A stretch of DNA of 64,000 nt from the NCBI RefSeq assembly GCF_001637225.1, contig NZ_LVJI01000048.1:236521-300520 (forward strand), given 5' to 3'. Below the pieces are notes generated by a model. It ran no database searches. It was given only the letters and a program-made list of their open reading frames with translations, and was not told the DNA's origin. The DNA comes from Paenibacillus antarcticus. GTDB taxonomy: Bacteria > Bacillota > Bacilli > Paenibacillales > Paenibacillaceae. Position numbers and translations under genes: made by a program. Below are positions 63,182-64,000 of the stretch, one piece after another; within the stretch, counting starts at the first letter, position 1, and each line of letters starts with the position of its first letter.

Positions 63182-63735
63182 GAGTTCCTCCTGAATTCGC
63201 CGTTCTCAAACAATTGTTTACGGTGTTCTATCGACATCAGGAAATAGGGGAAATGCTGGGCGTCAATCTCATCTAGCAATTGTTTCGCCGTTGATACAGC
63301 TAATTCATAATCAACGTTCGTAATATCCTTACGATTCAGCGCGTCATCTAGCTCATCTTCATCCAGAAGAAATACTTCACCGTTTCGAAGTACAACAACA
63401 TCTAAATACAAATCATCAAACCAAGGAACACCTTGTTCTGTTACCCCTTGTGTTTTGCATGTATCAATATACCATTGTATTATTTCTTGTTTCTCATCAA
63501 ACATCGCCGTCACGATATAATGGCTGTTCTTGGGATAATATTGTAGCCAAGAATACCCTTTATCCGCAATCCGATACGTATGACTGCCATAGGTTTTCCA
63601 AAGCGGTTCCTTTAGGTTATAAATGGTATATAACGTAATATAGCCTGTAAACCTCTTGGTCTCTACATAACGGCAGGTAAAGCGGCGGCGTGATATTCTG
63701 CGCCAGTTCGCACGATCCCCAAATTTACGTTTCAT
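63178..63735 (-). CDS. DUF402 nucleoside tri/diphosphatase-like protein
   Basis: 185 residues with the DUF402 core: YIVTAMFDEKQEIIQWYIDTCKTQGV, PWFDDLYLDVVVLRNGEVFLLDEDELDDAL, where the acidic residues bind divalent metal. Family members such as S. aureus Ntdp hydrolyse NTPs and NDPs; B. subtilis YgaC is the likely orthologue. It is the first gene of the pair with the YdcF-type gene. Confidence 0.85.
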   Translation of the reverse strand: MKRKFGDRANWRRISRRRFTCRYVETKRFTGYITLYTIYNLKEPLWKTYGSHTYRIADKGYSWLQYYPKNSHYIVTAMFDEKQEIIQWYIDTCKTQGVTEQGVPWFDDLYLDVVVLRNGEVFLLDEDELDDALNRKDITNVDYELAVSTAKQLLDEIDAQHFPYFLMSIEHRKQLFENGEFRRNS

Positions 63736-64000
63736 GGAAATTACCCTCTCCAGTATGTTAGCTACAGCTTAACACATTTGTGATTCACACTCAAAAGAAG
63801 CGTTCTACAATTCATACCCCAACTACTTATATACCAATTATACAACAGACTCCAATTTATCCCACGATATTTTAGAACGAAGTAAAATCATTAAACAAAT
63901 CAAGTAGAAAAGGCTATTCTGTCCTTTCTCAAGGACAGTACTCGTTTTAGCGAAAATCTAAGGATTAGAGATTGAAGTGAACCCTATACTTTCTTATATT
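63736..64000. other. Right-edge intergenic stretch
   Basis: No gene is visible. A hairpin CTGTCCTT..AAGGACAG lies near 63930, without a long T-run. Confidence 0.5.

Overview
The window is chromosomal DNA of a spore-forming Firmicute, most likely Paenibacillus or a close relative. The support is AT-rich sequence with strong AGGAGG-type ribosome binding sites, frequent GTG and TTG starts, an S-layer-homology protein, spoVK, an AbrB-type regulator, the lexA/yneA divergent SOS pair, and the Bacillales gene order spoVK-hflX-ynbB-glnR-glnA. I saw no rRNA, tRNA, CRISPR array, prophage or intact insertion sequence.

Layout. 1-4.5 kb: the end of an ArsR-type regulator, a HAD phosphatase, topoisomerase III and an AbrB-like regulator. 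4.6-8.5 kb: gltD, then thyA-dfrA, then about 950 bases without a convincing gene that carry two inverted copies of an intergenic repeat. 8.5-13.5 kb: the pyruvate dehydrogenase operon pdhA-pdhB-pdhC-lpdA with a strong promoter. 13.7-20.8 kb: mixed housekeeping genes (esterase, low-molecular-weight phosphatase, TRIC channel, thiamine pyrophosphokinase, NlpC/P60 hydrolase, orphan response regulator, ThiF/MoeB, ABC-F).

21-38.1 kb: one long co-directional locus on the minus strand, the most unusual part of the window. It begins with a Ser/Thr kinase fused to a TadZ/MinD-like domain. It continues with two paralogous pairs of degenerate TadZ-like proteins, a CpaB-like SAF protein, a CpaF/TadA-like ATPase with an N-terminal membrane anchor, and a large TadB/C-like membrane protein. 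It ends with four small single-span pilin-like proteins, an SLH protein and a 1139-residue secreted protein. I read it as a divergent Tad-like pilus or secretion machine of a Gram-positive cell. It has its own promoter and a terminator-like hairpin in the leader.

38.2-45.2 kb: DinB-like protein, RlmM-like methyltransferase, ABC ATPase, thioredoxin-like protein, cREC protein, endonuclease IV, a divergent Fpg/Nei glycosylase, a NagD-type phosphatase and RNase Z; endonuclease IV and the glycosylase form a base-excision repair pair. 45.2-49.5 kb: metH opposite mtnD, that is methionine synthesis and salvage. 49.5-53 kb: a lipoprotein, a HAD phosphatase, a membrane protein, UPF0291, and yneA facing lexA across several LexA boxes. 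53-56.7 kb: a pentapeptide-repeat protein behind a 12-codon upstream ORF, stress-type small proteins and some decayed sequence. 56.7-63.7 kb: glnA, glnR, ynbB, hflX, spoVK, a YdcF-type protein and a DUF402 protein.

Start sites were moved where a ribosome binding site or a family N-terminus argued for it; each entry says so.
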